Origin: Phoronis australis
Taxonomy: Eukaryota; Phoronida; Phoronidae
Reading direction: 5' to 3'
Assembly: GCA_002633005.1 (NCBI GenBank)
Contig: NMRA01000005.1
Coordinates: forward strand, 2,085,476-2,149,475
Length of the DNA: 64,000 nt
Translations under genes and position numbers: made by a program
The notes under the pieces: generated by a model
What the model saw: the letters and a program-made list of their open reading frames with translations, nothing else
Database searches by the model: none
What the model was told of the DNA's origin: nothing
Shown here: positions 1 to 11,794 of the stretch, in pieces
Position numbering within the stretch: position 1 is the stretch's first letter
How the letters are laid out: each line of letters opens with the position of its first letter

Positions 1-660
1 ATGAAAGCAAACGACGACGGAACTTAACACAACCGAGGTAGAACAATGACTGACTCGGCAGCTCTCACAGTCAGACTATATGAAAAGAAATTGGCGCGAA
101 ATGCTTGCCTCCTAAAACGTCACTTCCGGAGTAGCGGACGAGTAATTAATACAATTACGAAAAGCTGTAATTAAGCGGAAAATATGTCTAGGATAACCAA
201 CCAACCTTATTTTAGCTCAAAATGACATGGAAAAAGGTTCCTTCGCCTTTAATCCAAACCATGACTTTCCATTTACACACTCCCCTTTTCCGAATAAATA
301 CCCAGGCGTTTATTTGGCGGTTACTAAGACGCCTGAAAATTTTCATTTTCCGAATACACAACCATGGGCTTATCTATGGAAAATCCCGGTATCTTTTACG
401 TGAAGTACCACAGAACAATGATGATGTGTATAGGCTCCGTAATGTATTGATTAAGGCCGGACAAAAACGATACGACTGAAGTTCAATCGCATGTTAGATG
501 ATTCACGGCTTTACCAAGACATTCAACACGGATCGTTACTTTGGAAACTTTAGATTCACGGAGCATCAGAGGAGTACCTACAAGAGCAAACCGGAGCGTT
601 AAAATGCGCCCACGAATGCATCGCAAATTGTGTGTGCTTTTAGGGTTATTTATTTGTATC
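1..660. other. No gene recognised
   Basis: Only short open frames without splice context or recognisable protein. The motif-bearing repeat array begins near the right end of this stretch. Confidence 0.5.
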
Positions 661-1001
661 ATAAAAATGGCTACTAAATGGCGCAAAAACGTACGATCCA
701 TCCAAAAACGATAACATGCCATATTTCATAAAAATTGTCATCGTCGTCCGTTGTCAACATCATATAAATACACTTGCTGAATTAAGTAAAGGTCCTGCAA
801 ACGGTTTAGGAGATACAGCCATGAGGGCAAAAAATAACTGCCACTAGGAGGCGCCACAGTAGTCGAACTCGTCGGAAAACATCGTCAGCCGTCCACCTCA
901 TAGTAAAAACGTACATGCCAATTTTCACATTTATCCTGATAGCGATTTGGTTGATAGACGAGTGGGCGCCAAAAAAACAGACTCGGAAACAGTAAAAATG
1001 G

Positions 1002-1015
1002 CCACTAGGTGGCGC
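1002..1015 (+). promoter_or_regulatory. CTCF-like core motif
   Basis: The 14 bases ccactaggtggcgc match the published CTCF core CCASYAGRKGGCRS at every position. Binding is inferred from sequence only. Confidence 0.45.
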
Positions 1016-1145
1016 ATCCTAGGTCGAACCCATTTGAAAACGGAGAGATAGCATCACCTCATTAACAGATGCCTGTATGCCAAACTTTATGAAAATACGT
1101 TGAGGAATGATGAACATACAGAGGTAAACTTAAAAAGTTAAATTG

Positions 1146-1159
1146 CCACTAGGTGGCAC
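1146..1159 (+). promoter_or_regulatory. CTCF-like core motif
   Basis: ccactaggtggcac fits CCASYAGRKGGCRS at all positions and lies 144 bp after the previous perfect copy in the same orientation. Confidence 0.45.
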
Positions 1160-1360
1160 ACCAGTAGTCGTCCTCCATTTTTACACCACTTACTAAATTT
1201 AGTAAAGATCTTGCGAACGGTTTAGTAGTTACAGCCATAGGCGCAAAAAACTGCCGCTAGTAGCGCCACAGTAGTCGAAGTTGTCGGAAAATCATCGTCA
1301 GCCGTCCACTTCATAGTAAGAACATACATTCCAATTTTCACAATCATCCTTTGAGCGGTA

Positions 1361-2215
1361 TGGTTGATAGAGGGTTGGATGCAAAAAACAGACTCGAAAA
1401 CATTAAAAATGGCTACTAGGTAACGCAAATTACGTGGAATCCATCCGACAACAGGAGGATATCGTCATCTCACTAATAGGTGCTTGTATACCAAATTTTA
1501 TGAAAATCCATTCAGGGCTTTTGAAGACCGGATACAGAGGTGAACGTAAAAAACTAAAATTGCCACTAGGGGGCACACCGGTAGTCGCATCCTTCCGAAA
1601 GTTCGCTCATGCCGTCCCATCCACGGAAGGAACACGTGCACACATGAAGGCGTTTTGGAGATCGAGCAGCGGACGCCGGACGCCAGACGGACGGACGGAC
1701 GGAGATGACGGCATAATGCGTCCACATATAAATATGAGGGCGCATAGAAATGGCTATACATTCTTGCGACGGTCAATGTCAGATGTNTATGGTTGATAGA
1801 GGGTTGGATGCAAAAAACAGACTCGAAAACATTAAAAATGGCTACTAGGTAACGCAAATTACGTCGAATCCATCCGAAAACAGGAGGATATCGTCATCTC
1901 ACTAATAGGTGCTTGTATACCAAATTTTATGAAAATCCATTCAGGGCTTTTGAAGACCGGATACAGAGGTAAACGTAAAAAACTAAAATTGCCACTAGGG
2001 GGCACACCGGTAGTCGCATCCTTCCGAAAGTTCGCTCATGCCGTCCCATCCACGGAAGGAACACGTGCACACATTAAGGCGTTTTGGAGATCGAGCAGCG
2101 GACGCCGGACGCCAGACGGACGGACGGACGGAGATGACGGCATAATGCGTCCACATATAAATATGAGGGCGCATAGAAATGGCTATACATTCTTGCGACG
2201 GTCAATGTAAGATGT
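1361..2215. repeat. Head-to-tail near-identical copies (1361-1786 and 1788-2215) joined by one N
   Basis: Both copies run from 'tatggttgatagagggttgg' to 'gtcaatgt(c/a)agatgt' with only a few differences. The base between them is N (1787). Copy 1 stops where copy 2 continues into unique sequence, the pattern of overlapping contig ends that were not merged. Confidence 0.75.
1563..1576 (+). promoter_or_regulatory. CTCF-like core motif
   Basis: ccactagggggcac fits the core at all positions. It recurs at 1992-2005 in the near-identical neighbouring copy. Confidence 0.45.
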
Positions 2216-2654
2216 ATCAACTTTAACTGATAAACCTATACATTGAAGCAAAGCATTTCGTGACCTTGACACCCCCACCAACGTTTTTACGTAAAAGCAA
2301 CAAAAGTAGCACAAGCAGACCAGCAGCGTTGCTAAGACTGGTTTCCATCTACGACAGACCATAATATGATGCTCCTTCTCCCTTGTCGTCACAAATTCCC
2401 AGGCGCCGCTAGTTCTTCAGTGCCGCCAACTGCTGGATCATTTATGCTGCCTCGCTTTATCCCTTTCCTTATTAGGGGCGGTTCGTTTTCATAGCCCCCT
2501 ACCCACCTATGCCACTGAAGTAAAACATTCCAGACCAGTGACAGTATGGCAGTAGTTACTTTAGGTATGTCGACGCTTCCGGCATCCTCGGAGGTTTTTT
2601 GATCCCATGACAGCGTTTTCCCGTTCAGTGAGTTTACCAGACGAAGGGGTTCTG
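2216..2654. other. No gene recognised
   Basis: Open frames of about 70-100 codons lack similarity or splice context. Confidence 0.4.
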
Positions 2655-3215
2655 GTAGCGTGTGATAACATCTAGCTTCTTTGTTAACTGCCACCCTGTC
2701 TTTTGTCTGTTACGACAATAGGCAGGCCCATTATCTACCAGGCTTATTTCAGACCACGCGTGAACACCATCAAACCTAGAGCGAATTCAAGTTGGTACAT
2801 TCAGAAGGAATAGATTATCGTAACTTCGGTTGCAGTTGGGCGATTTTGGCAATTCAAAAACTAAACATGATCACCATTAGACGAGAATTTTAGAATGTTA
2901 TTGGATTATGTTCAAACATGTTATAACTTAACTTTTATTTTTAACAGTACAGCCCGGCCAGTCAGGCTAGATACGATCTTTTTGAAGATTAAAGCAATTA
3001 CCAAACAAAAGAGAGCTGGCCCTACAACCCTGAATGCCAGGATGGAGTTAATCTGTCGTGTACGATATTGGCTACAGGGGTAAACTTCCCAACTTGTTGT
3101 AGGACTATAGAATCGAACAAGTTGGGAGCAACGGGAAAACGCCGTAATGCCTCTGCCGGTAAGAGTTCAACTATACAAGTTTGCATCCAACGGAACATGT
3201 CATAGCCCATCCATG
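2655..3215. repeat. Interspersed repeat, family copy 1
   Basis: From 'gtgataacatctagcttctttgttaactgcc' onward this stretch aligns with interruptions to 15141-15600: shared blocks include 'cttttgtctg.tacgacaa', 'ctaccagg', 'aattcaaaaact', and 'gaacaagttgg' preceded by its inverted match 'cccaacttgtt'. The short open frames are not conserved between copies, so I regard it as non-coding mobile DNA of unknown class. Confidence 0.6.
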
Positions 3216-4855
3216 GTCATGACTAATCCCCCTGCATGAAAGTAGTTTACTGTCCACGTTTCATGCTCATTTTCCGCCTAAGCACGCCTACACCTCTCTG
3301 CACGAGATTCAAGAAAAGGGCCGGCCTAGGGGAAGCAACTACGACATCGTGATTGTACTTCCGTGGCGGGTCGAACGGTTCAGCTGAAACAAGTTCACAT
3401 AAATACATTAGTCTAGCTAAATTATCGTACAAAGCAACACGTGCGAAAGACACACTGAGACGTAAACGTCAAGAAGCGTTGCATTTTTCTTTGTGCAGCG
3501 GATGTTTTGTCGCTGCAACAATTGACTTATTGTTGTCAAAAGACGTGTCTCCACAGTTAACTACACTTACAATGTATATGCAGTGATTCATGCCGTCTTT
3601 TATAAAGGAACGCCCGATTCACGCTCCAGATCGATTTGAGAGACATCTCTTAAGGAACAGTCAAATACAATGCAATGGTTTGCTGAGAAGACTGATATGG
3701 TACGAAAACATTTCACTTTTTTAGGCCTAGGGGATTGTCTCCATAAATTCCGGCACGTTGCATTTTTAATTTTTCTTAGTATTATGCTCTTGGCTGATAG
3801 GTAGACAACTCGAGAAAAATAACTATGGGTCTTAGATTTAAGAAACGGCGTGGCCTCATAATCGAATGGCCTTATATTGGTTATCGTTGCACTTTAAGTG
3901 GTTCCACGAAGTGAGATATTTCGCCTATAAGGTCATGACTTTACAAACGATATTTTACGATAAATCATATCTCAGTTTTAGATGTAATTGACCAACTTTG
4001 CATCCTGCCAAAACATTGCTAACATTGCACGCTGAACTGGGCGAATTGAAAGTACTTTGACCCTTCCTGTATCAAATCATTCGTTGTAAATTGTTAAAAA
4101 GGCATTATGATATTCTATTTGAACAGAAATCATTGTCCAGCAATAAATATTTTAGTAAATCGAAAGGCCTGCCTCCACATAAAATATAACCAGCCTCCCG
4201 TTCGCTAAAAAGTAAGACTTCGCGAGATTACGTGAGATATTGCCGTGCATTTTAAATGAGAGCACGTGCCTTTGACTAGGCTTTAGCTAGGTCCTATTGT
4301 AGGTCCTAATGTCTACTGAACGCACGCCAGATTTAATCAGTTTCCCGCATTTTAAGCTAGATCACAACTGCTTTAATTATCACTTTAAAAAGGCTGCAAG
4401 TCGTGAGCTACGAACTTTGAAGCAGACTGCTGATATACTACTATTCCGACACATCAATGGCATCTGAGAACCCCCGCCGCATGAGCACTGCGGACAGGTT
4501 AGTTGTTCACGTACAATAAAGCTTGGAAACCAACAGAGTCTATTGAGAACACTAAACCACTGGATCCTCCCACATACAGAAGCAGAAGTGATAGCTTGGG
4601 ATGAGACGATTATCTAGAAGCCGGAAGGGTTAGGCTACGTTTAAAACAAAGGATCGTGTTCATCGGCGTCTGCAAGTTGTTCAGGTGGGGTCTACACACA
4701 AAATTTGGCTGAACTTATTTGCTTTTGCGGATAATTTTGACACAGAAACGTAGTGATCTATTGTAGCCCCGAAGCATGTTGATAATCATCCCGATTTTGA
4801 AAATTATACCTTCTAAACACAGACCATTTTAAATCGCGGATCGAATTCGATTTGC
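3216..4855. other. No gene recognised
   Basis: No exon-like open frame with matching splice sites and no repeat structure seen. It is downstream flank of the minus-strand CARD gene and may contain its 3' UTR. Confidence 0.45.
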
Positions 4856-5065
4856 CTACGACTGGTACAATTTATAATAACCTGGTGTTTCCAGAAGAGC
4901 ATTTTCAGCTTTCGGCACATCATCACCGTACTCGGGAGCTAATTCTTGTTCCATCTCTACCAGCTTTTCCACTATGTGTATTTGACCTTGCTCTGTCAAA
5001 AAGGTCAACAGATGTGTATAGGCGCTGTCTTTCCTGGTAAGAAGCAGATCAATCAGGTAATCGAC
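4856..5065 (-). CDS. CARD gene, coding exon 2
   Basis: The acceptor ttttctag precedes GTC GAT TAC. The exon is open for 69 codons to TAG and supplies CARD helices 4-6 plus a PEYGDDVPKAENALLE tail. Confidence 0.7.
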   Translation of the reverse strand, partial: VDYLIDLLLTRKDSAYTHLLTFLTEQGQIHIVEKLVEMEQELAPEYGDDVPKAENALLETPGYYKLYQS

Positions 5066-5376
5066 CTAGAAAAAACAAAAATAGGTATGGTGTAAATTTT
5101 AACCCCGCGACACAAGGATGCTTTGTTGCATAAGTGTAACGTATTTCCAAGTTGACGACATTTATGACTGAGCTCGAGTGCACATTGGAGTTACTGGTAG
5201 ATGGACTGCACCTGACACTTTCCGGTCAAAGTTGTACGCTGAAGCACATAGCGTTTGTGCGTTTCCACGATGTCTTCCGTAGATTGAAGATATATGCACA
5301 GGGCCTCCAGATCACAGATTTCGTCTGTCAAGTACTCGCGACATAAGTTGAGCACTTCCTTCCTTCGTTTAGTCAT
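4856..5376 (-). CDS. CARD-only protein, two coding exons
   Basis: Two minus-strand exons, 5376-5212 and 5065-4856, join in phase 0 to a ~124-residue protein that is nearly all one caspase recruitment domain. The first exon gives helices 1-3 (MTKRRKEVLNLCREYL, then DLEALCIYLQSTEDI and ETHKRYVLQ). The second gives the typical CARD second half (VDYLIDLLLTRKDSAYTHLL, then FLTEQGQIHIVEKLVEME, equivalent to LLDLLPRKG..AFxxFLEALRETGQxHLAxLLE) and a short acidic tail ending LYQS-stop. CARDs pair homotypically with caspases or innate-immune adaptors; with no other domain it would act as a regulator or small adaptor, which is inference. The ATG at 5376 sits at the CARD edge; the frame is open to an ATG at 5451, and an acceptor-like 'cactcag' upstream means an earlier exon could add residues. 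Confidence 0.72.
5212..5376 (-). CDS. CARD gene, coding exon 1
   Basis: Begins at ATG in the MTKRRK context and ends TGT CAG before a gtgcag donor, phase 0. Reading through the donor adds VQSIYQ and a stop, which would truncate the CARD. Confidence 0.65.
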
Positions 5377-5451
5377 CTCTGTATCTACGGGCGAGAAGTG
5401 AACCCTGAGTGAAAAGTCACAGAAGCGTTGTGTCGATAACTTAATTGGCAT

Positions 5452-7399
5452 ATTTTGGGAATGAAGAAATCAGTGTGCACAAGTGTAGGAACAACTATAG
5501 TGGCTTTGTACCGAGCGCTCTCCCGCGTCTCTTTGTATTTTTACAACTCGAGACATGGTCTGTCTTGAAATTGCAAGAAAAGTCACAAAGGACTGCCTAA
5601 CACACCACACCACACCACGTGACTAAACAAGAATTAATTGGTGCAAAACTGTCCTTAAAATTCTAGGCACAATGTGATCACACTGATCTCTATAATTCAC
5701 GCAAATCAGCCTGTGGATGGTAGCACCTCGGTGATCAAAAAACACACAAGTAATTTACTCACCCTTTTCAACTTTTCTTTTATATGGTTATGAGCAATAA
5801 TGAGACGGCATATGTTTTGACCAACCTCGAAAATAAGAATGCTTGATCAATTTATTTAAAAGACAGGAGTCAGCAATTACATGCATTTCGTTTTCGAAAC
5901 GTTATTACGCAAAGTGGTTGAAAACATGGCAAAGCTGTCTTTTATCATCTTTAATGCATTCAAGGTCTCTCAAATTCAATATATTACGAAATAATAAAAG
6001 TAATACTTTTTCAATTATTTCAAGACTTTTCACAATAATAAAGGCATTGCATAAAATTACGACTTTCATAGATTTTATCAAAACTAGGTCACTTTCCAGT
6101 ACAAACCGGAGTCGAAATTATTTACACGAGCAGACTTTACTCCCCCCCCCTTCATCAGGAACACCCAGAGAACACGCAACTGAACAGGATTGAGAAAACC
6201 ATGGTATTTGATAACTCTTCGAAACATGACTGCTTTAGTTCAGTTGCAGATTATCTCACAATTCCAACTGCATATTGACTCTGTGTTAGAAAGGCACTTT
6301 TTTAAGTCCAGTGTGACAAATTTGGTTACACGTTTCAGCAGTTAATGGAAACGGCGTTAATGTTTTGGAGATTGAACGAAATAAAACCGAAAGATTACGT
6401 AATAAAAATTGGTACAGGAGATTTCATGTTGGGAATTGTGCCACAAAAACCTGGCCGTGCTAATGATGTTGATTTCCGCGAATGTGCTTGTCCAAAACTT
6501 ATTAAAAACACGACCATGCAAACCCGGCAATAGATGGTAGATGTTAAATACTAAGTCAATGTCCTGAATAGGTTCTCCTTTTCCAAAAAAAATGTAATAT
6601 TTCAACTCACAGTAAGCACCAACGAAAAAGGTTCTATTTGAGATTTTGATAGCCTGGTGTTGAAAGCGTTAAACACATATGCATCTATGCCCGTTGTCAA
6701 GGCTACTTCCCTCTTCTCTGTGCGCAGATTGGTTCACGCACTCCGAGAAGGTTAACATGAACGGATTAGTGACATAGACCTTACATGCATGTGTGACACA
6801 TCAGACTGCTTACCGTTACTGAGTTGTGCAGAATGTTACAGGCTTGCCTTAAACTGAAGTAAACGACACTCGTAGTTTTAACGTCGGTCTTATGGAGTTT
6901 GAGACTAAGTCTTTCCGAACCAAGTAAGTTTCATCTCAGCAGTGGCTGTGCTAATTTAAGCTTATTATGGATGTGTCGCCTGACTGGGTGTTGCCGTGAC
7001 TTCAAATTGTTTTCAAATCTAATACGATTGTCAAAACATCCTGCCTTTCAAGAGTCACAGTTTTTCGACATCCTTTCTATCAAAACATAAATCTGTTATT
7101 TGCAAACTTCTTGGAGATCCCAGAATTTTCATTCTGAATTGGGTGACCATATTTTGTTATATTTTGTACATCTAAATCGCCCGTTACTTTCACACTGATA
7201 AAAACGTTCTTGAAAGAGCTTGACTGGGCACGTTAAACCAAACTCAGTGAAATGTCATTATTAAAAAGAAAACACTACAACGTGTTTACATCTGTACGGT
7301 TATAATTAATACAAGGCTTTCACTAGTTGACAGTCAGTAAGCTTATTTGACAAGATATTTAATAAACTTTAAAAAATGTAACGAAGGAGCCCAGCTTTC
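5452..7399. other. No gene recognised
   Basis: AT-rich spacer between the two minus-strand genes. Open frames of 60-116 codons (for example 5843-6193 and 6345-6605) are lysine/phenylalanine-rich, without domain or splice support. It could hold 5' exons of the CARD gene. Confidence 0.4.
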
Positions 7400-7695
7400 T
7401 CATTTTCTCTCTGCGCAATAGAATGCACAGCATTTAAGTTTGAAGGCTAATTCTTGTAGACTACCTGTAGTTTTGAGATTGCCCGACAGGGACAGGGCCT
7501 CGTTGAGTTGACGCTCCTGTTCCTCCTGCGTCATGCCATCTCTTGTCGAATAAACTGCCCAGTAGCAGAGACACCTGTACAAGACCTCATCATTTAGCTC
7601 CTTTTGCCCTACGGGCACCCCGTATTTCTGCTCAACTGCATCGATGACGTTGTCGTCAGGGATGAGCGTCCTCAGGAACAGTCTGGTGTGTACAC
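7400..7695 (-). CDS. Unknown gene, terminal coding exon
   Basis: Acceptor ataccatttcag, then 97 codons and TGA. Contains DNVIDAVEQKYGVPVGQKEL and a cysteine-rich end (LKCCAFYCAERK). Confidence 0.55.
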
Positions 7696-8874
7696 CTGAA
7701 ATGGTATCGAACGTTAGGAGTACGACCGCACTATTTAGCATTATAACGAGTGGACTTACGATAGAGAGTAGACAGATCAGCTCCGTGTTTGATCTTTAGA
7801 GCGAGTTTCTAACGTGAGAAAAATTGTTGGCATTATGAGTTATGTGCATCTTTACTGAAATGTGAGTGTGTGCGTGATGACTGCACAGACAATCAATGCA
7901 ACATTACAGTAGATTTACTGCAAAATATGTACAACAAACTTTAAAATCGTATCGATAAAGCAATTGCACTTACTGTAGACAAACAAATACTTACGAATAC
8001 GACCAACGATCTTCATAAACAACAGTCTAACTTGCTCATTGGGAGTTTGACCAGTGGATATGCCATTCGATGGTAGCTGGCCAATACTGTCTATTTTGCC
8101 CAAAATTTCCTGGAGTAAGTCGTTGTTGTTACGAATTTCGCGTGTCGTATCTGAAACTCCGGAACAAATGGTACTGAGCAAGTCAGAACACTGTTTGAAG
8201 TCGGATGACTCAACATCCTCATTCGCCGACTTCAGTCGTTTGTCAGAAAAAGGGACATATTCGATACCCTTGACTGCGTTCTCATAACGCCATGACATCT
8301 TTTGGTTTTTTCGTGAAGGCTTTAAGATCATTGCCTGTAACTGCTTATCAAACGCATCGCTTCTTGAAAAACTAAGAAATCTTGCTTTGGGCACACTATT
8401 TGACAAGGAAAAATCTAAGTGTACCTTATCAGAGCCCGGCATCAGAAGAACTACCACATTTTTGTTGTTGCACTTGTTGTCATTGTTGCTGTACTTTTGT
8501 ATCAGTCCGATGTACTTCATACAATGGTCCTGCATATCAAATTTGTCCCAAACAAACACTACAGTGTTTTTTTCTCTTGTTTCTTCGTCACTTACATCAC
8601 GATTTTCTTCTGTTAGCCTTAGCTGCCCCACAGAGTAGTGGAACGCCAGCCCATTCTGGTCAACTGCTAAGATCGACTTCCTCCTTGAATCTAAATCGTT
8701 ATCCATAATTTCCACAGTCCAGTTCTCCACCTCCTTCATATTCGCCAGTACATCTCTAACGATGTACATGATAGCTGCCTTCTTCGAGGCCTCTTCTTCA
8801 CTCCAAACGTACTTGAATGATACCGAGATCGATGCATCGCAAGGCGCGGAGTCTCGTCGGCTTCGCTTTGGCAT
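7400..8874 (-). CDS. Unrecognised three-exon protein, possible death-fold C-terminus
   Basis: A minus-strand gene of about 390 residues. Exon 1 (from ATG at 8874) is one long frame: a basic start (MPKRSRRD), an alpha/beta-like stretch with hydrophobic strand-like segments (TVVFVWDKF, NVVVLLMPGSD, ARFLSFS) spaced as in TIR/SEFIR-type folds, then a helical, possibly coiled part (TTREIRNNNDLLQEILGKID). Exon 2 is 7808-7760 and exon 3 is 7695-7400 (stop TGA). Exons 2-3 read KLALKIKHGADLSTLYR then VHTRLFLRTLIPDDNVID, with YRCLCYW resembling the LLxxW core of death domains. This domain reading is inference; I recognise no named family. The exon 1 to 2 junction is unresolved: the best donor (gtaagt after 7995) is phase 1, but exon 2 is open only in phase 0, which fits a weaker gttaga donor after 8032. 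It lies 2 kb from the CARD gene on the same strand. Confidence 0.55.
7760..7808 (-). CDS. Unknown gene, coding exon 2 (49 nt)
   Basis: Flanked by acceptor cacgttag and donor gtaagt. It is open only when started in phase 0 (AAA CTC GCT), ending phase 1 and joining exon 3 as R|VHTRLF. Confidence 0.5.
8032..8874 (-). CDS. Unknown gene, coding exon 1
   Basis: The frame is open from ATG to beyond 7995. The 5' side has cctgacag, an acceptor-like site 24 bases before the ATG, so a 5' UTR exon is likely. The 3' end is set at CAA|gttaga to keep phase 0; the alternative is 7995. Confidence 0.55.
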
Positions 8875-11790
8875 TGTATTGTTTCACTTCGCAGCACTGT
8901 CAGGAAGCCTAGGTAAAACGATAAAATTCGTAATGCAGGAACTTAATTTTTCCGAACATTCGAGATACTGTGCGAAATTTTGAAACTGACAAATGGAATT
9001 ATATATTCCCTAAGAAATGACAAGCAATTTTCAATGTTGATGAAAATGATTTCATAACGAATTAAGAAGCACAGGGGGAGTAGGCAGAAATCTTCTCAAA
9101 GACAAGAAGATCTATCTGTGTGCTTTGTAATATAAAATATTGCACATTTGCAGGATATCGCGCTGTTGTGCACGTTTTGCTGTAAATTTAAGAATACATA
9201 GTTTTAAAAGTGTGACAACCACGGTGCTGGCGATTTGAATCGAACCAAACTTTTGGGCCTTTGCTACAAACGCTTATCTAGTCAACTTTCATCTAATACT
9301 CAGTTCTTTCGTGATTTCTAATCTCACGCGATAGCCGGAAAGATCGAATACGAATTCCATAAGTTAGGATTCATAGAAGCGTCGTTTTATTTATGCTACG
9401 ACAGTGCAGTAGAAACTGACAATCTCGCATCAACGTACCTCGTCTTTCGCCGTTTATCACAGGGAGCATAGAAAATAGAACATTTCTTTGATCGGGATTG
9501 GAAACTAAGCTGGTTTTGTAACCGAACACAAGATGGAGCTGCGTGATGCCAGACATTTGTCTCGCACCCAGCTTCTATGGGCTTTAGAAACTAGTGAACA
9601 TCTTTGACATCCGGTTCATCATATATGTTTTTAACCAAATAATATTCAAAACCATAGATTTTAACTCTCTAAAAGTACATATTTTAATTTAAAAAGCCTA
9701 TAGACTTTGATTTTTTACTTTTTACCACTGTGCTATTGATGGGTCTCATGGTCTTATTTTTTATCAAAATCTAATGGAAAAGAATGATGCATTGATAACA
9801 AATCAACGGTGTCGAGAACATGACCAAAATGTGTTTGATATAAATGCTTACAGTTTTCTATCATTTTGCTTTCATTTTATTCAACAAATATCATAAAACT
9901 TCTGCTTCTGATAGCCATATGAGTGAGATTTTCAAAACAAACCCTGAAAGCTTTTTGGAGACCAGTCCATAAAATTATCATCTGAAACTTTCTAATGCCA
10001 GATGATCAATAAAGGTTTTAATCACGATGTCTAGTGCACACAATGGCACTCGAGCAGACCACTTTGTTTATGTTCACAGTATCCTTCACCTATTTTATAT
10101 AAAGATAATTGGAAAGAGAGCAGCGTGCAACGGAAACTATATAGTAGCAATGGAATAATCATTTGTAAAATAATGAAATAAGAGACACATTTAAGTTGTT
10201 GAAATTCTTGTACAAATCAGATCGCGCGATCAGAAATCTAGCCGAATGGTCTTGTGTTTTAGATTCACTGCACCTTCATGATAATGGTGGCTGGTTGCGA
10301 GACAAGCCAGCTGTGAGTGGTTGTTGGTCGTGCATTTTGAAAGCTTACTATGTGAACTGATGGTGAATACTATATGAAAACCTTGTCATTTTCTTTTGCA
10401 AAAGGAAACATAAGCTGACATGCAATATTCATACATTGAAAATTCAAGACTTGACCAACTTCTAAGCAGCTGATGTCATGTGCAAACCCAACGCCACAAA
10501 TCTTTCCCCTCTGACAGAAAATTTCAGCTTTTTGCTGATGATAAATATGAAATAAGATCAAGAAATTTACAAAGAAAATTATTTGTTGACTTGGTTGTGA
10601 TATCAGAGTACAGTAAAAGTACTTTACTAGGTTCAACAGTTTCAAGTCACGAGACTGGTTTGATAAGAGCTTGTTGATATATGTTTTAAGATTGATAAAC
10701 TAGCAAACGATCTTGACAGGAATTCATCCTCGCCAATTGATTGAACGCGTCTTTAGATATCGATATGGAACGCTACTAGCGTCACCTTGTGACGGGTCTT
10801 TTCTGAAACCTAGCAACACTCTTTCTGTGTGCCTTATCCGGGTTTTTACTCCAAGAAAGCCCAGCTCATTGAGGCTTTGCAAAATAACGTTTGTTCAGCT
10901 TGTTCTCGTGCAAGGTTTGAAGTTCGCTTTGTGTTAAAGACAAGATTCCTTTCGCTCTTACATCCCATGATTACCAAGAAACCACTTTGAATCTTGTTTA
11001 ATCGAGTGAAATTTAAGAATTCGTTGGACAGAAAATACACGAAAGTGGTAATTTTGATTTATTATGCTTCATTGTGTGGTAACATAATACCATTTTAGTT
11101 GTAGTTGATATTATTTTGATAATTTTATAAATTGCGAAGCCCTTGTACATTTATTTTTATGTTTGATAGGTTGTTATAACTTTTTTTTATGTGATGTTAT
11201 TTTTGTCAACTAATACATTTAAAAGTTCAAGTTCAGTTGTATTGTAAGAAGGTGGGTAACTTTTTTTTAATAAATTTTGACTGCTGCAGCTTCTTCCTTT
11301 CGTATTTTTTTCTTTTCTTGAATTAACATTTTCATAGTAAAAATATTATGTTGTATTCGTTACGAATAAATATTTGATTGGCTGATTGGAACCCATAAGA
11401 ATTATTCCCCAAAGGCTCACTCATGCTAAATAAACGCATAATTTTGTGAATTTTAAGTCGATTTGTACCAATTCGAAAATGGGAACTGACTATAGCTTTT
11501 GAATGACTAAAATCAGTTTGTCTAAGTTATATACACGTATGTGTTTTATTTTGTTGTGTAGTTTTGGGTTTTGAAACTCTCACGCCGATCAATCTGCTGA
11601 TTTTCATCGGCCGCAATTCATAAACTGTCATTTCTATTCTCGGAATTTTGGGTTTGTGACAATTTGTGTTTATGTATACAATTATCGAGACATGTACTTC
11701 AAAATGCTTGTGTGATGTTTTTAAAGTGGCATAGAACGTGAAAAACAAAATAAATTATATTATTCAAAGTGGTTCTCTGCCACCCAAACA
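8875..11790. other. No gene recognised
   Basis: AT-rich; frames of 60-90 codons only, none with paired splice sites or family similarity. The first bases hold the probable 5' UTR of the minus-strand gene. Confidence 0.4.
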
Positions 11791-11794
11791 GAAG

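Larger units (their letters stand above)
661..2215 (+). repeat. Tandem array of diverged ~150-bp units with CTCF-like core motifs
   Basis: Units share a block of the form atgg(c)cactaggNggcgca, then a gtcga/catcc block, 'tatgccaaattttatgaaaat', 'acagaggtaaacgtaaaaa', and then the next motif. Motif starts at about 669, 841, 1002, 1146, 1254, 1413, 1563, 1842 and 1992 give spacings of roughly 110-170 bp, all in one orientation. The same family, inverted, is present in KNTC1 intron 28 (50.1-50.4 and 51.0-51.4 kb). The long open frames here follow from the low stop content of the repeat and are not genes. Confidence 0.8.

Noticed and set aside
1434-2210. Open frames of 93-120 codons in the motif array
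   Set aside because: They follow the repeated unit and are duplicated with it, without domain or splice support.
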